Positions 5,171 through 6,034 of a DNA stretch of 6,034 nt are shown one piece after another; within the stretch, counting starts at the first letter, position 1; the number at the start of each line of letters is the position of its first letter. The position numbers and the translations under genes are program-made. The stretch is taken from positions 2,359-8,392 of the forward strand of contig DHNI01000014.1 in the NCBI GenBank assembly GCA_002409455.1, written 5' to 3'. This DNA is from Firmicutes bacterium UBA5420. Lineage in GTDB: Bacteria; Bacillota; Limnochordia; Darwinibacteriales; Darwinibacteriaceae. The notes below the pieces were generated by a model. It was not told the origin of the DNA. It saw only the letters and a program-made list of their open reading frames with translations, and made no database searches.

Positions 5171-6034
5171 TTAGTGTGATTGCGCTGTCTCTTCTACGTC
5201 AAGTACTGCGGGGAAATCTGTGATCCCCATGAGCTCCCCAATACGAACTGGGATCTCGGTAATATCTAAAGTTCCAGTAAACAGTTCTGCCCCTGGTCCG
5301 TAGGCATAGATGGGTACCATAGCTGCCGTATGCCCTGTGGAGAGCCAACCGTAGTTTAGTACCTCTCCAGATGGCACCCCGCTGGTAACTCCAAACCCGC
5401 CTGTTTCATGATCCGCGGTCACTACAACTAAGGTTCCTGGGTGACGATGGGCGTATTCTAAAGCCAACCCCACTGCCTCATCAAAGACTAGAAGCTCCCC
5501 AATCATCTCTTCAAAACTGTGGCTATGGGCAGCATTATCAATTCGAGAACCCTCTATCATGAGGAAAAATCCCTTCGAATTTTGTTCCACGACCTCGAGT
5601 GCCCTCGCCATCATTTCCGTAAGAGAGGGTTCAGTGGGAAATCGGGTCACTTCAAAGCTCATGGCACCACCCATGAAAAGACCAATAAGCTTGAGGTTTT
5701 CAGTAATTTCCAAGTTCACTAGACCTTCCCGGTCGAAAACATATGTATAGCCATCTTCCAAAGCCTGATTCATCAAAGAGCGTGCCTTCGGCTCCCGGGT
5801 AAAGGGGTTGATTCCGAATGCGTCTGCGCCCCCTCCTAGGAGCACATCGGTGTGGGTCTTTAAAATACCTTCCGCAATCGTTCTCTCAAAAGATCTCGAA
5901 TCTGCGTTCACTAAAAAAGCAGCAGGTGTGGCATCGGTGATTGCTGCCGTAGCCACGATACCGGTACTTAAGCCAGCCTCCTTAGCCTTTAATAAAATGC
6001 TCTGTACTGAAGTGCCGTCAGGCAAAGTGGCAAG
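5171..6034 (-). CDS. Alkaline phosphatase (PhoA family), N-terminal part outside the window
   Basis: The C-terminal 287 residues of an alkaline phosphatase, a metal-dependent phosphomonoesterase normally acting outside the cytoplasmic membrane. The frame runs through the right edge without a stop; the TTG at 6025 is not a credible start because homologous sequence (D-G-T-S-V-Q-S-I-L) is already under way. Visible active-site parts are I-T-D-A-T-P-A-A-F, the E-G-S-R-I-D-x-x-x-H motif (E at 5552-5554, D at 5537-5539, H at 5525-5527), T-A-D-H-E-T-G-G (D at 5411-5413, H at 5408-5410) and S-T-G-H-T (H at 5330-5332), matching the E322/D327/H331, D369/H370 and H412 ligands of the E. coli enzyme. The catalytic serine and any signal peptide lie beyond the edge and cannot be checked. 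It is first in order among the visible genes of the minus-strand unit. A phosphate-starvation role is likely but no Pho box is visible here. Confidence 0.93.
   Translation of the reverse strand, partial: LATLPDGTSVQSILLKAKEAGLSTGIVATAAITDATPAAFLVNADSRSFERTIAEGILKTHTDVLLGGGADAFGINPFTREPKARSLMNQALEDGYTYVFDREGLVNLEITENLKLIGLFMGGAMSFEVTRFPTEPSLTEMMARALEVVEQNSKGFFLMIEGSRIDNAAHSHSFEEMIGELLVFDEAVGLALEYAHRHPGTLVVVTADHETGGFGVTSGVPSGEVLNYGWLSTGHTAAMVPIYAYGPGAELFTGTLDITEIPVRIGELMGITDFPAVLDVEETAQSH

Overview
The window reads as chromosomal DNA from a Firmicutes-type bacterium. Strong GGAGG-type ribosome binding sites precede most genes, a DUF1540 cysteine-motif protein is present, and a MalF/MalG-type sugar permease pair sits beside an AraC-family regulator. 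Base composition looks close to balanced. A curlin-repeat protein is unusual for a classical Gram-positive and hints at a deep-branching or diderm-like lineage. That placement is inference from gene content, not a phylogenetic result.

Layout, left half (+ strand). Positions 2-406 encode a curlin-like protein of ten near-perfect 11-residue repeats, possibly cut at its N-terminus by the window edge. A structured 3' region and a strong intrinsic terminator (476-512) follow. Next is a tight operon of two sugar ABC permeases (581-1462 and 1479-2294) and a TIM-barrel sugar isomerase/epimerase (2327-3130). It ends at an intrinsic terminator (3146-3175) that lies inside the 3' end of the opposing araC gene.

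Layout, right half (- strand). Reading leftwards from the right edge: an alkaline phosphatase cut by the window edge (5171-6034), an SGNH/GDSL hydrolase (4524-5153), a small DUF1540 protein (4208-4417), a probable terminator (4192-4155), then an AraC-family regulator (4020-3136) that converges on the sugar operon with 5 bp between the stop codons. The araC leader carries a 9-bp inverted repeat built around GAATTC.

How the genes may work together. The permeases should import a sugar or oligosaccharide, the isomerase should process it or a derivative, and the neighbouring AraC protein is the natural candidate regulator. No substrate-binding protein or ATPase gene is in the window, so these must be encoded elsewhere or just outside it. 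The phosphatase and SGNH hydrolase look like a separate scavenging or deesterification unit. The curlin-like gene is the most unusual item: its 22-residue strand-turn-strand periodicity and tyrosine ladder predict a self-stacking beta-solenoid or amyloid, with no curli secretion gene visible here.
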